Shown: piece after piece, positions 16,893 to 25,013 of the stretch
Layout of the letters: each line of letters opens with the position of its first letter
How positions within the stretch are numbered: position 1 is the first letter of the stretch
From: JBEVOS01 sp964563395
GTDB lineage: Bacteria; Pseudomonadota; Alphaproteobacteria; Caulobacterales; Aquidulcibacteraceae
Reading direction: 5' to 3'
NCBI GenBank assembly: GCA_964563395.1
Contig: CAZLWK010000001.1
Span: 1 to 64,000, forward strand
Length of the DNA: 64,000 bases
Notes under the pieces: generated by a model
Told to the model about the DNA's origin: nothing
The model's database searches: none
Seen by the model: only the letters and a program-made list of their open reading frames with translations
Made by a program: the position numbers and the translations under genes

Positions 16893-16979
16893 GCGCCTAG
16901 GGACGATCCAAACCCTAAAGGCGTTGCGTCGGCGCGATCTTATCCGACCTGATCGCATCCGCGCTTAAGCTCGGCGCGA

Positions 16980-17459
16980 ATGTCATCACACAGCGCCCCC
17001 GTTTCAGACCTGCCGGAATCGACCCAGTCCTTTTGGGGCTGGCCGCTTCTGCGCCTGATCCTCGGCGCGCTCGCGTTCTTCAATCGCGTCGATGGGCGGC
17101 GTCATCATCCGATGATCACGACGCTCGCACGCTTCTTGTTTTTCATCGATGCGTCCGCGCTTGTGTCGTCGGCGGTCGCCGTCCCGCCGCATGCGCGCGG
17201 GCGCTTGGAGTCCTTCCGGACCTTGCTGCGCGCCAGCGACAGCCTTTGGCGGCGCGGCGGCATCGCCGCGCTCGCCCGCATCGCGCGCGATCCGCGCGCC
17301 GCCATTCGTAAACTCGCACGGCGCCTTGAGCGCATGATCCGGCGCATGCTTCAGGATGCGCCGCCCACGCCCGACGCGCCGCGCTTCGAGCGCCTCGACT
17401 TCGCGCGCATGACGCTTGACGTGCTCCGCACGCATGCCGCCATCCGCGCGCCGCCTTAA
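16980..17459 (+). CDS. Hypothetical basic protein
   Basis: 159 aa. One hydrophobic region (PLLRLILGALAFF, about 22-34) and another weaker one (LARFLFFIDASALVSSAVAV), then an Arg-rich helical half (ALARIARDPRAAIRKLARRLERMIRRML). No family recognised and the start lacks a clear Shine-Dalgarno. Coding on this strand is supported by lack of a better alternative; expression is uncertain. Confidence 0.45.
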   Translation: MSSHSAPVSDLPESTQSFWGWPLLRLILGALAFFNRVDGRRHHPMITTLARFLFFIDASALVSSAVAVPPHARGRLESFRTLLRASDSLWRRGGIAALARIARDPRAAIRKLARRLERMIRRMLQDAPPTPDAPRFERLDFARMTLDVLRTHAAIRAPP

Positions 17460-17546
17460 ATCCCGATCGCCGGCCGCGCGCCGGCCCCTGGCTTCATGCA
17501 CCGGCGCCGCTTCACGCGGCGACCGGCCAAACGTGCTGGAATTTTC

Positions 17547-17990
17547 TCAACGCTCCCAAAAGGCGGCACGAATTTGCGCGGCGAGCGCGTTGAGTTCGTC
17601 CATGTCGGCCTTGGCGCCGCCCGCGTGCGGCTTCTCCGCCGCGCCCGCGAACACCGGCAGGATATGAAAATGCAGATGATAGATCGTCTGCCCCGAGGGC
17701 GCGCCATTGAACGTGAGCACGCGCACGCCGTCGGGCTTCAGCGCCGCCGTCACCGCCCGCGCCACCTTCTGCACCCGCGCCATGTAGGCGCCGAGCGCCT
17801 CGGCGGGCATTTCCAGGAAATTGCGCGCGCGCACGCCTTTCGGAATGACCAGCGTGTGGCCCCGCATCTGGGGGAAGATGTCCATGAAGGCGAGCGCGAT
17901 CTCGTCCTCGTACACGGTCACGGCGGGCATTTCTCCGCGCAGGATTTTCGCGAAGATGTTGTCGTCGTCATAGGCGCCGTGAAGGCTCAT
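17547..17990 (-). CDS. HIT family nucleotide hydrolase
   Basis: 147 aa. The histidine triad HLHFH (HxHxH form) follows NGAPSGQTIYHLHFHILPVF; the N-terminal part has IFAKILRGEMPAVTVYEDE and HTLVIPKG typical of the HIT/HINT branch, which hydrolyses AMP-conjugates. The open frame continues upstream to 18482, but only from this ATG does the homology hold. Last of three minus-strand genes (ridA-like, acyltransferase, HIT). Confidence 0.92.
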   Translation of the reverse strand: MSLHGAYDDDNIFAKILRGEMPAVTVYEDEIALAFMDIFPQMRGHTLVIPKGVRARNFLEMPAEALGAYMARVQKVARAVTAALKPDGVRVLTFNGAPSGQTIYHLHFHILPVFAGAAEKPHAGGAKADMDELNALAAQIRAAFWER

Positions 17991-18004
17991 CGTGCGTCTC
18001 CGGC

Positions 18005-19165
18005 CTAAAGCTCTTTCTTGAACGGCGTGTGCTCGCCCTGCGCCTCGATCTCCTCGATCATCGCCGGGGTCTCCGCGTCGAGATAGCGCGCCACCGCGTC
18101 GCTGAGGCCGGGATGGGCGATCAGGTGCGCGGAAAAGGTGGGCGTGGGCGCATAGCCGCGCGCCAGCTTGTGCGCGCCTTGCGCGCCGGCCTCCACGCGC
18201 GTGAGGCCATGCGCGATCGCGTATTGGATCGCCTGATAATAGCAGAGTTCGAAATGCAGGCAGTCCTTGTGCGCGAGCGCGCCCCAATAGCGGCCATAGA
18301 GCGTATCGTCCCCACGAAAATTCAGCGCCGCCGCGATCGGGCGGCCATCCTCCTCGGCGATGAAGAGCACGATGCGCGCGGCCATGCGCTCGCCGATCAG
18401 ATGGAAGAAGGCGCGATTGAGATAGGGCTGGCCCCATTTGCGCGCGCCGGTGTCCATGTAGCAGCGGAAGAAAAAGTCCCAATCCTTGGATTTTATGTCG
18501 TCGCCTTCGAGGCGGCGGATCGTCAGCCCCTCCTGGGCGCGGGCGCGCTCCTTCCTGATGTTCTTGCGCTTCTGATTGGAGAGCGCGGCGAGGAAGGCGT
18601 CGAACGTCTGGTAACGATCATTGGACCAATGATATTGCAGGCCCGTGCGCAGGAGCATGCCGGCCCGTTTGAGGCGCTCCGCCTGCGCGGGCTCCACGAA
18701 CGTCACATGCACGGAGGAGGCGCGCGCCTCGTCCATCAACGCTTCCGCGCCGCGCAGGAGCGCGATCTCGCCCGTCTCGTTCTTTGCGAAGAAGCGCCGT
18801 CCCGTCGCCGGCGTGAACGGCACGGCGCATTGCAGTTTCGGATAATAGCGCCCGCCCGCCCGGTGCAGCGCATCGGCCCAGGCATGGTCGAACACGTATT
18901 CGCCCTGCGAATGGGTTTTCAGATAGAAGGGCGCGGCCGCTTCGAGCGCGCCGTTCGCGCCGCGCACGATCAGATGCGCCGGCGCCCATCCCGTCTCGGC
19001 GGCGGCGCAGCGCGTCTCCTCCAGCGCCTGCAGAAAGTCCCAGGAGAGAAACGGATTGTGCGGCGCGTCCGGCGGATTGGCGAGCGCGTCCCATTCCTCG
19101 CGCGCGATCTCGTCCAATCCGCGCGCCACGCTGATCTCGATGCGGCGCTCGCCGTCATCGGCCAT
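18005..19165 (-). CDS. GNAT/FemAB-like N-acyltransferase (DUF482 type)
   Basis: 386 aa from the ATG at 19165. Conserved family features are NPFLSWDFLQALEE near 36-49, the FDHAWADALHRAGGRYYPKLQ region, LSNQKRKNIRKERARAQ, and the C-terminal GNAT-like half FFFRCYMDTGARKWGQPYLNRAFF and LYGRYWGALAHKDCLHFELCYYQAI. Members of this family are annotated as peptidoglycan-related or GNAT acyltransferases; the real substrate is unknown. The start overlaps the RidA stop by ATGA and the HIT gene follows after 14 bases. Confidence 0.85.
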   Translation of the reverse strand: MADDGERRIEISVARGLDEIAREEWDALANPPDAPHNPFLSWDFLQALEETRCAAAETGWAPAHLIVRGANGALEAAAPFYLKTHSQGEYVFDHAWADALHRAGGRYYPKLQCAVPFTPATGRRFFAKNETGEIALLRGAEALMDEARASSVHVTFVEPAQAERLKRAGMLLRTGLQYHWSNDRYQTFDAFLAALSNQKRKNIRKERARAQEGLTIRRLEGDDIKSKDWDFFFRCYMDTGARKWGQPYLNRAFFHLIGERMAARIVLFIAEEDGRPIAAALNFRGDDTLYGRYWGALAHKDCLHFELCYYQAIQYAIAHGLTRVEAGAQGAHKLARGYAPTPTFSAHLIAHPGLSDAVARYLDAETPAMIEEIEAQGEHTPFKKEL

Positions 19166-19629
19166 CAGGCGATCTCGAACACGCCGTCGGCCTCGACCGC
19201 GAAGCCGAGCGGCAGATTTGCGACGCCCACGGCCGCGCGCGCATGGCGCCCCGCCTCGCCGAACACCCGCACCATGAGATCGGAGCACCCATTCATCACC
19301 GCCGGTATCGGATCGAAATCGGGCGTCACATTGACGAAGCCGCCAATCTTCACCACGCGGCGCACGCGGTCGAGATTGCCCTCGCACGCGGCGCGCACCT
19401 GCGCGATCAGATTGAGCCCGCACAGCATGGCCGCTTCCTGGCCGTCGGCGAGATCGAGTTCGCCGCCGAGCTTGCCCTTGATGCCGCCGCTGGCGTCCAC
19501 CGAAACCTGGCCCGACACATGAACCAGCGTTCCGCCCGCGATCACGTAAGGAACGTAGGACGCCACCGGCGCCGGCGGCGTCGGCAGCACGATGCCCAAT
19601 TCCTTCAAGCGCGCGTCGATATTGCCCAT
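19165..19629 (-). CDS. RidA family protein
   Basis: 154 aa. Residues follow the RidA (YjgF/YER057c/UK114) pattern: LVHVSGQVSVD, AAMLCGLNLIAQVRAACEGNLDRVRRVVKIGGFVN, and GRHARAAVGVANLPLGFAVE, with the Arg in HARAAVG that binds the imine/enamine carboxylate. RidA proteins hydrolyse reactive 2-aminoacrylate. A start five codons earlier is possible, but MGNIDARLKELGI is the usual beginning. ATGA overlap with the acyltransferase gene. Confidence 0.9.
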   Translation of the reverse strand: MGNIDARLKELGIVLPTPPAPVASYVPYVIAGGTLVHVSGQVSVDASGGIKGKLGGELDLADGQEAAMLCGLNLIAQVRAACEGNLDRVRRVVKIGGFVNVTPDFDPIPAVMNGCSDLMVRVFGEAGRHARAAVGVANLPLGFAVEADGVFEIA

Positions 19630-19703
19630 GACCCTCAGCCCCATGTCATTTCAGCGGACCCGCCGCCCACCTTCGTCGTGCGGCCGTGCCGGATCAAGCC
19701 TCG

Positions 19704-20972
19704 TCACTCGTCCTTCGCGTCGAGGCGCACGCCGCGCCCCGTGCGCACGGCGCCGCGCCCGAATTTCGCCCGCGCCTTGGCCACGGCCTCCTCGGCGGCG
19801 GCGCGCTTGGGCGTCGCCTGGTCCATCAGATCGCCCCGGTCGGCCGCGCTCGCGGGGCCAAGATCGGAGAGGCCCACGCCGATCAGCCGGAACGCGGTCG
19901 CTCCGTCCACTTCGGCGGCGAGGAGGGCGCGCGCCTCGGCGAAGATGCGCGCGGCCAGGAGCGTCGGCTCGTTGAGCTGGCGGCGGCGCGTGATCGTGTG
20001 GAAACGCTGGTCGCGCAGCTTCAGCGTCAGCGTGCGCCCGGCGATATCGCTGGCGCGGCAGCGCGTGGCCACCTTTTCGCACAGCGGCCAGAGCTGGTCC
20101 TCCAGCGCGGCGATGTCGCGGATGTCGTCGAAGAAGGTCGTTTCGGCCGAAACGCTCTTGCGCTCGCCCTCGGGATCCACGCGGCGGCGATCCTCCGCGA
20201 TGGAGAGCGCGAACAGGCGCTCGCCCCATTCGCCGAACAGGGCGCGCATCCGCGCGGGGCCGGCGGCGCGGATGTCGCCCACGCGGCGAAGCCCCTGGCG
20301 TTCCAAGGCCGCCGCGCCCGCGGGCCCCACGCCGGGCAGCGTGGCCACGAGGCGCGGCGCCAGAAATTCGAGCGCCTCGGCGCGCCCGATCACGCTGAAA
20401 CCCATCGGCTTGTCGAGATCGGAGGCGGTCTTCGCCAGGAATTTGTTGAAGGAGAGACCGATTGAAACGGTGAGGCCGCGCGCCTCCGCGATGTGGTTTT
20501 GCAGCTTTTGCAGCGTCCGCGCGGGCGGGCCGCCATGCAGCGCTTCCAGCCCGCTCAAGTCCATGAACGCCTCGTCGATCGAGATCGGTTCGATCAGCGG
20601 CGTCAGATCCTGCATCAGCCGGCGGATGATGCGCGCCTCGGCGACATAGGCGTCCATGCGCGGGCGCACCACGACAGCGTGCGGACAAAGCTTGAGCGCC
20701 TTGAACATCGGCATGGCCGAGCGCACGCCGAAGGCCCGCGCCAGATAGCAGGCGGTGGAGACGACGCCGCGCTTGCCCCCGCCGACGATCACCGGCTTGG
20801 CTGCGAGCGATGGATCGTCGCGCTTTTCGATGGCGGCGTAGAAGGCGTCGCAATCGAGATGGGCGATATGGAGCCGCGTCAGTTCGTCGTGCGCGAGGGC
20901 GCGGTCTTCGCCGCATCGGCCGCAGCGCGCGCCGGCTTCGCGCAGCGCGGCGCAGGCGCGGCACAGGATCAC
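19704..20972 (-). CDS. dinB: DNA polymerase IV with N-terminal Cys4 extension
   Basis: 422-aa Y-family translesion polymerase. Palm motifs AHLDCDAFYAAIEKRDDPSL near 37-56 (first catalytic Asp), YVAEARII, and SIDEAFMDLSGL (Asp-Glu pair). An N-terminal extension carries C4-x2-C7-x9-C17-x2-C20, a likely zinc ribbon, as I recall for other alphaproteobacterial DinB. I chose the GTG at 20972 since it includes these cysteines and gives a GTGA overlap with the upstream sugar kinase; the frame stays open to 21365 without coding character. Error-prone bypass synthesis is the expected role. No LexA box was seen nearby. Confidence 0.92.
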   Translation of the reverse strand: MILCRACAALREAGARCGRCGEDRALAHDELTRLHIAHLDCDAFYAAIEKRDDPSLAAKPVIVGGGKRGVVSTACYLARAFGVRSAMPMFKALKLCPHAVVVRPRMDAYVAEARIIRRLMQDLTPLIEPISIDEAFMDLSGLEALHGGPPARTLQKLQNHIAEARGLTVSIGLSFNKFLAKTASDLDKPMGFSVIGRAEALEFLAPRLVATLPGVGPAGAAALERQGLRRVGDIRAAGPARMRALFGEWGERLFALSIAEDRRRVDPEGERKSVSAETTFFDDIRDIAALEDQLWPLCEKVATRCRASDIAGRTLTLKLRDQRFHTITRRRQLNEPTLLAARIFAEARALLAAEVDGATAFRLIGVGLSDLGPASAADRGDLMDQATPKRAAAEEAVAKARAKFGRGAVRTGRGVRLDAKDE

Positions 20973-21886
20973 GCGGCCGCCTCCGCCTCGGCGGCGGTGA
21001 ACAGCCAGGCCGCGCCCCGCACGCCGGAGGAATCGCCATGCGCGTTGCGCACGAGCCGCGTCGTCAGCACGTCGGAGAACACGTACTGCGCCAGCTTCGC
21101 GCGTACGCCCGCATAGAGCCGATCCACATTGGAGAGCCCGCCGCCGAACACGATCACGTCCGGATCGAGAATGTCGACGACGACCGCCAATCCGCGCGCG
21201 ATGCGGTCCTCCAGCGCCTCCATCACAGCCTGCGCGCGCACCTCGCCAGCCTCGGACGCCGCAACGATCTCGCGCGCGCTCATCGTCCGCCCGAGCGCCG
21301 CCGATCCCCAACGCGCGAGGCCTGAACCGGATATCCAGGTCTCCAGGCAGCCTTGGCGTCCGCACCAGCAGGGCGGCGCCTCACGCTCGGCCTGGCTCGG
21401 CCAGGGCAGGGGCGTATGGCCCCATTCGCCCGCGATGCGGTTCGCGCCCTCGATGACGCGCCCGTTCACGACGACGCCGCCGCCGCAGCCGGTGCCAAGG
21501 ATGATCCCGAACACGACACCCGCCCCCGCCGCGGCGCCGTCGACGGCCTCGGAGAGGGCGAAGCAATTGGCGTCGTTGGCCGCGCGCACGGATCGGGCCA
21601 ACAGGCGCTGCACATCCTCCAGGAAGGGCTTGCCGTTCAGCCAGACGGAATTGGAATTGCGCACCAGCCCGCTTAGCGGAGACAGAGACCCCGGCATGCC
21701 AAGGCCCACGGTTGCGGCGCGCACGCCGGCCGCCCGCTCGACCGCCGACACCAGCTCGCCCACGGCGGTGAGCGCGCTGGGATAATCGCCAGGATTAGGC
21801 GTACGCAGACGAGCCTTGATCGCACCGCCCGCATCGAGCAGGGCGGCTTCGATCTTGGTGCCGCCGAAATCTAATCCGACACGCAT
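20969..21886 (-). CDS. ROK family sugar kinase (fructokinase-like)
   Basis: 305 aa. GLDFGGTKIEAALLD at 4-18 is the ATP phosphate-binding loop; DANCFALSEAVDGAA contains the catalytic Asp; the GEWGHTPLPWP then CWCGRQGCLETWISG segment is the ROK zinc-binding signature with three Cys and a His. The NDANCFALSEA and CLETWISG context resembles Mak-type fructokinase. It overlaps dinB by GTGA, an unusual pairing that probably reflects only compact packing. Confidence 0.9.
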   Translation of the reverse strand: MRVGLDFGGTKIEAALLDAGGAIKARLRTPNPGDYPSALTAVGELVSAVERAAGVRAATVGLGMPGSLSPLSGLVRNSNSVWLNGKPFLEDVQRLLARSVRAANDANCFALSEAVDGAAAGAGVVFGIILGTGCGGGVVVNGRVIEGANRIAGEWGHTPLPWPSQAEREAPPCWCGRQGCLETWISGSGLARWGSAALGRTMSAREIVAASEAGEVRAQAVMEALEDRIARGLAVVVDILDPDVIVFGGGLSNVDRLYAGVRAKLAQYVFSDVLTTRLVRNAHGDSSGVRGAAWLFTAAEAEAAA

Positions 21887-22226
21887 CGTGGCGCCTTAAA
21901 GTGTGGGCTCATCCCAGTCTGACAGCTTGTGAATAGGTCTTCACCATCGTTTGGACGCAATGCGAGGCCCCACTTTCTCAACAAGGCCCTAAGATTCGGG
22001 GCCTCTCACAAGGGCTTATTAAACCCTTTGGGATACGAAGCGCGGGAGCTTCGGGCGGCGGGGATGCGCCAACCGGCCTCCGCGCACGGCGTTGAGACCG
22101 TGATCGCTTTTGGCTGCATGAGCCAAGCGCGATGGGCGCGTCCTAAGTGTTGGATTTAGAGCGCGTTTTTCGCGGCGGATCATTTCATCCGAGGCGGGCG
22201 CGCTCTGAGAGCGAAGTTCAGGGCGA
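21887..22226. promoter_or_regulatory. 340-bp gene-free region before divK with a competing hairpin
   Basis: No convincing gene. An 8-bp perfect inverted repeat GAGGCCCC (21964-21971) / GGGGCCTC (21998-22005) is present, and an internal AGGCCC at 21984-21989 can pair with the same right arm, so two exclusive stems are possible. It could be the ROK/dinB promoter zone plus the divK leader. No good TTAA-N7-TTAA CtrA box was found. Confidence 0.35.
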
Positions 22227-22595
22227 ATGGCCAAGACGGTCCTCATCGTTGAAGACAATGAGTTGAACATGCGCCTGTTCAACGACCTCTTGACGGCCTT
22301 CGGCTACAAGACGTTGAAGACGCGCGATGGGCGCGAGGCGCTGCCCCTTGCGCGTCAGCACAAGCCCGACCTCATCGTGATGGATATTCAGCTGCCGGAA
22401 ATCTCTGGGCTGGACGTCACCAAGATGCTGAAGGACGACCCGGGCCTTCGCGCCATCCCGGTGCTCGCGGTGACCGCCTTCGCCATGCGCGGCGATGAAG
22501 CGAAAATCCGCGCCGGCGGCTGCGACGCCTATCTGTCCAAGCCAATTTCCGTGACCACCTTCCTTGAAACGGTGCGGAGGTTCATTGGCGCATGA
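22227..22595 (+). CDS. divK: Single-domain response regulator DivK
   Basis: 122 aa, one receiver domain: acidic pocket VEDNELN, phospho-acceptor Asp53 in VMDIQLPEISG, Thr in VTAFAMRGDE, Lys in LSKPIS. In Caulobacter DivK is phosphorylated by DivJ, dephosphorylated by PleC and controls CckA-CtrA through DivL. The identity is supported by sequence and by the pleD gene directly downstream (ATGA overlap) followed by rpmG, the known Caulobacterales order. Confidence 0.95.
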   Translation: MAKTVLIVEDNELNMRLFNDLLTAFGYKTLKTRDGREALPLARQHKPDLIVMDIQLPEISGLDVTKMLKDDPGLRAIPVLAVTAFAMRGDEAKIRAGGCDAYLSKPISVTTFLETVRRFIGA

Positions 22596-23968
22596 CCGCA
22601 CGCATCCTCGTCGTCGACGACATCGAAGCGAATGTGCGCCTGCTCCAGGCCAAGCTGCAGGTTGAATATTTCGAGGTCCTCACCGCCGCGCGCGGCGAGG
22701 AGGCGATCGAGAAGGCGCGCGCCGAGCGGCCGGACATCGTTCTTTTGGATGTGATGATGCCGGGCATAGACGGCTTCGAGACCTGCCGGCGCCTCAAGGG
22801 CGCGGAGGAGACGCGCCACATTCCCGTGCTCATGGTGACGACGCTCGACGGGCGCGAGGATCGCCTGCGCGGGCTGAAGGCCGGCGCGGAGGATTTTCTC
22901 ACCAAGCCCATCGACGACGTGCAGCTGATGGCGCGCGTGAAAAGCCTCGTGCGCCTCAAAATGGTGACCGATGAATTGCGCGCCCGCGAAGCCAGCGGCA
23001 TGCGGCTCGGCGTAATCGGCGAGGATATGCGGCCAGACCCCGTGGCCGCGCACCGCGTGCCCACCGGCCAGGTGCTGATAGTGGACGACAATCCCCGTCA
23101 GGCCGAGCGCGCGCGCGAGGCGCTTTCGGTGGAGCATCGCATCACCATGCTCGGCGAGGAGGATCGCGGCGCCGCGCCCGATCTCGCTATCGTCAGCTTG
23201 GTCGCGCGCCAATTCGACGGCTGCAAGGTGATCGCCAAGATGCGCTCGGCCAGCGCGACGCGAAATCTGCCGATCCTGGCCATCTCCGATCCCGACGCGC
23301 CGGATCGGGCGTTGCGCGCGCTCGATCTCGGCGCGCACGACATCATCTCGCGCCCGCTCGACGAGGATGAGCTTGTCGCCCGCGTGCGCACGCTGATGCG
23401 CCGCAAGCGTTATGTCGACGCGCTGCGCGCGCGGCTCGATCACAGCATGGAATTGGCCGTCACCGACCAGCTGACGGGTCTATATAATCGCCGCTTCCTG
23501 CAGGCTCAGCTCGGGCCCTTGGTGCAGCGCGCGGCGTGCGGGGGCAGCCCGGTTTCGGTCGTGGCGTTCGACATCGACCATTTCAAACGCATCAACGACA
23601 CGTTCGGCCACGATATCGGCGACGCGGTGCTGCAGGAATTCGCCGCCCGCCTCGCCTCGAACACGCGTCCGATCGATTTCGCCTGCCGGATGGGCGGAGA
23701 GGAATTCATCGTCATCATGCCGGCGACGGCAGGCGATGTGGCCTGCCTGGCGGCCGAGCGTGTGCGCCGCAACGTTGCGGGCGCGCCGTTCTCCACGCCT
23801 GGCCTGTCCGAGCCATTAGCGGTGACGGTGAGCGTGGGCGTGGCGCAGAGCGAGGGCGGCGAGGAGAGCGCCGAAACTTTGCTGAAGCGGGCCGACGAAG
23901 CGCTGTACGAGGCCAAGCGCGCCGGGCGCAACCGCGTGGTCGGCCGGGCGGGGCCGCAGGCGGCGTGA
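22592..23968 (+). CDS. pleD: Diguanylate cyclase response regulator PleD
   Basis: 458 aa: receiver 1 with Asp53 in LLDVMMPGIDG; a degenerate adaptor receiver (about 160-280) lacking the phospho-acceptor Asp (AIVSLVARQFDG); and a GGDEF domain with active site GGEEF. The inhibitory I-site RPID sits exactly five residues before GGEEF, so product inhibition by c-di-GMP is expected. In Caulobacter PleD makes c-di-GMP at the stalked pole for the swarmer-to-stalked transition. Confidence 0.95.
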   Translation: MTARILVVDDIEANVRLLQAKLQVEYFEVLTAARGEEAIEKARAERPDIVLLDVMMPGIDGFETCRRLKGAEETRHIPVLMVTTLDGREDRLRGLKAGAEDFLTKPIDDVQLMARVKSLVRLKMVTDELRAREASGMRLGVIGEDMRPDPVAAHRVPTGQVLIVDDNPRQAERAREALSVEHRITMLGEEDRGAAPDLAIVSLVARQFDGCKVIAKMRSASATRNLPILAISDPDAPDRALRALDLGAHDIISRPLDEDELVARVRTLMRRKRYVDALRARLDHSMELAVTDQLTGLYNRRFLQAQLGPLVQRAACGGSPVSVVAFDIDHFKRINDTFGHDIGDAVLQEFAARLASNTRPIDFACRMGGEEFIVIMPATAGDVACLAAERVRRNVAGAPFSTPGLSEPLAVTVSVGVAQSEGGEESAETLLKRADEALYEAKRAGRNRVVGRAGPQAA

Positions 23969-23983
23969 CGCCGCCGGCCCGTC

Positions 23984-24151
23984 CTATTTGATCTTGCCTT
24001 CGACGAATTCGACGTGCTTGCGCACGACGGGGTCGTACTTCTTCATCTTGAGCTTTTCGGTCTTGGTGCGCGGGTTCTTCTTCGTCACGTAGAAGAAGCC
24101 CGTGTCCGCCGTCGAATTGAGACGGATCTTGATGGTGGTCGGCTTGGCCAT
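23984..24151 (-). CDS. rpmG: 50S ribosomal protein L33
   Basis: 55 aa beginning MAKPTTIKIRLNSTADTGFF and containing YVTKKNPRTKTEKLKMKKYDP. It is the Cys-free L33 form, lacking the CxxC zinc pairs, as usual in alphaproteobacteria. Convergent with pleD. Confidence 0.96.
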   Translation of the reverse strand: MAKPTTIKIRLNSTADTGFFYVTKKNPRTKTEKLKMKKYDPVVRKHVEFVEGKIK

Positions 24152-24235
24152 GGGGCGCCCACATGAAAGGTCGGGAAATGGAAGGCGCGGACCATAGCGG
24201 CGGCCCTTGCCCTGTCAAGCCGGGCTTCCGCTGCG

Positions 24236-24964
24236 TTAAGAAGCGCTGGGGCCGGACAGCGCCCCGCCCTGGCCGCGTTGCCAGCGCAGAAATTGGAGCG
24301 TGGTCGGCTCGCCGGCGAGGCGCTTTTGGGTTTCGGCGATGACGAAGCGCGTCACGGTCGGCAGGTCGAGCCGGGCCGCTTCCTCCAGGTCGAACCATTT
24401 GACGTGCAAAAGCTCGTCGCCTTCGGCGCGCGGCTCGAAATCGAGCAGCACGTCCTCGGCATAGGCGAAGAAGAAGCGCGCATCGAAGCGGCGCGCGCGG
24501 TGCGGCGGCGTGATGGCGCGGCAGACATAGGCGAATTTGTCGAGTTCCGGCGCGGCGTGGTGCTTGGAATAATCGGCCCAGCTTGCCGGGGCGGGGCCGT
24601 GCAGCGCGCCGCTCTTGCCGACGATGAGGCCTGTCTCCTCGAAGGTTTCGCGCACGGCGGCGAGCGCAAAGGCGCGCGGGCGGCGGCGCACATTGCCGGC
24701 GGCGAGCAGCGTCTCCACTTCGTCGGTCAGTTCGCTGGCGGCGGGGCCGAGCGCGTCGGTGCGGTCGACGCGACCGCCGGGGAACACCCATTTGTTGGGC
24801 ATGAAGAGGTGGCCCTTGGCGCGCTGTCCCATCAGCACGCGCGGGCGCGGCCCATCGCGCCGCACCAGAATGAGCGTGGCCGCATCCTTCGGACGCGGCG
24901 TCTTCGCGTGCGTCTCGATTTCAGGCGGATCGCTTGGCGGCGGATCGAAATTTGCGTTTGTCAT
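24236..24964 (-). CDS. NUDIX hydrolase
   Basis: 242 aa from the ATG at 24964. NKWVFPGGRVDRTDA is followed, after a long insert, by the core REx2EExG element in AAVRETFEETGLIVG. The ~30-residue insert between the PGG and RETFEETG parts resembles the NUDT19/NUDT7-like subgroup, which can act on CoA esters, but substrate is uncertain. The start follows a gap of 49 bases from rnr. The frame extends upstream to 25168 over the rnr 3' end; that part is not used. Confidence 0.85.
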   Translation of the reverse strand: MTNANFDPPPSDPPEIETHAKTPRPKDAATLILVRRDGPRPRVLMGQRAKGHLFMPNKWVFPGGRVDRTDALGPAASELTDEVETLLAAGNVRRRPRAFALAAVRETFEETGLIVGKSGALHGPAPASWADYSKHHAAPELDKFAYVCRAITPPHRARRFDARFFFAYAEDVLLDFEPRAEGDELLHVKWFDLEEAARLDLPTVTRFVIAETQKRLAGEPTTLQFLRWQRGQGGALSGPSAS

Positions 24965-25013
24965 CCCGCGCTGATTGTCGGGCGCCTTTCGCCGCGCGCG
25001 CAAGTGCGCAAAA

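Noticed and set aside
17991..18482. Upstream extension of the HIT frame
   Set aside because: Overlaps the acyltransferase coding region out of frame; the HIT family starts at 17990.
20973..21365. Extension of the dinB frame into the ROK gene
   Set aside because: ROK frame has all kinase motifs; the extension has none.
21929..22159. 76-aa ORF before divK
   Set aside because: No Shine-Dalgarno, no family, crosses the hairpin region; not supported.
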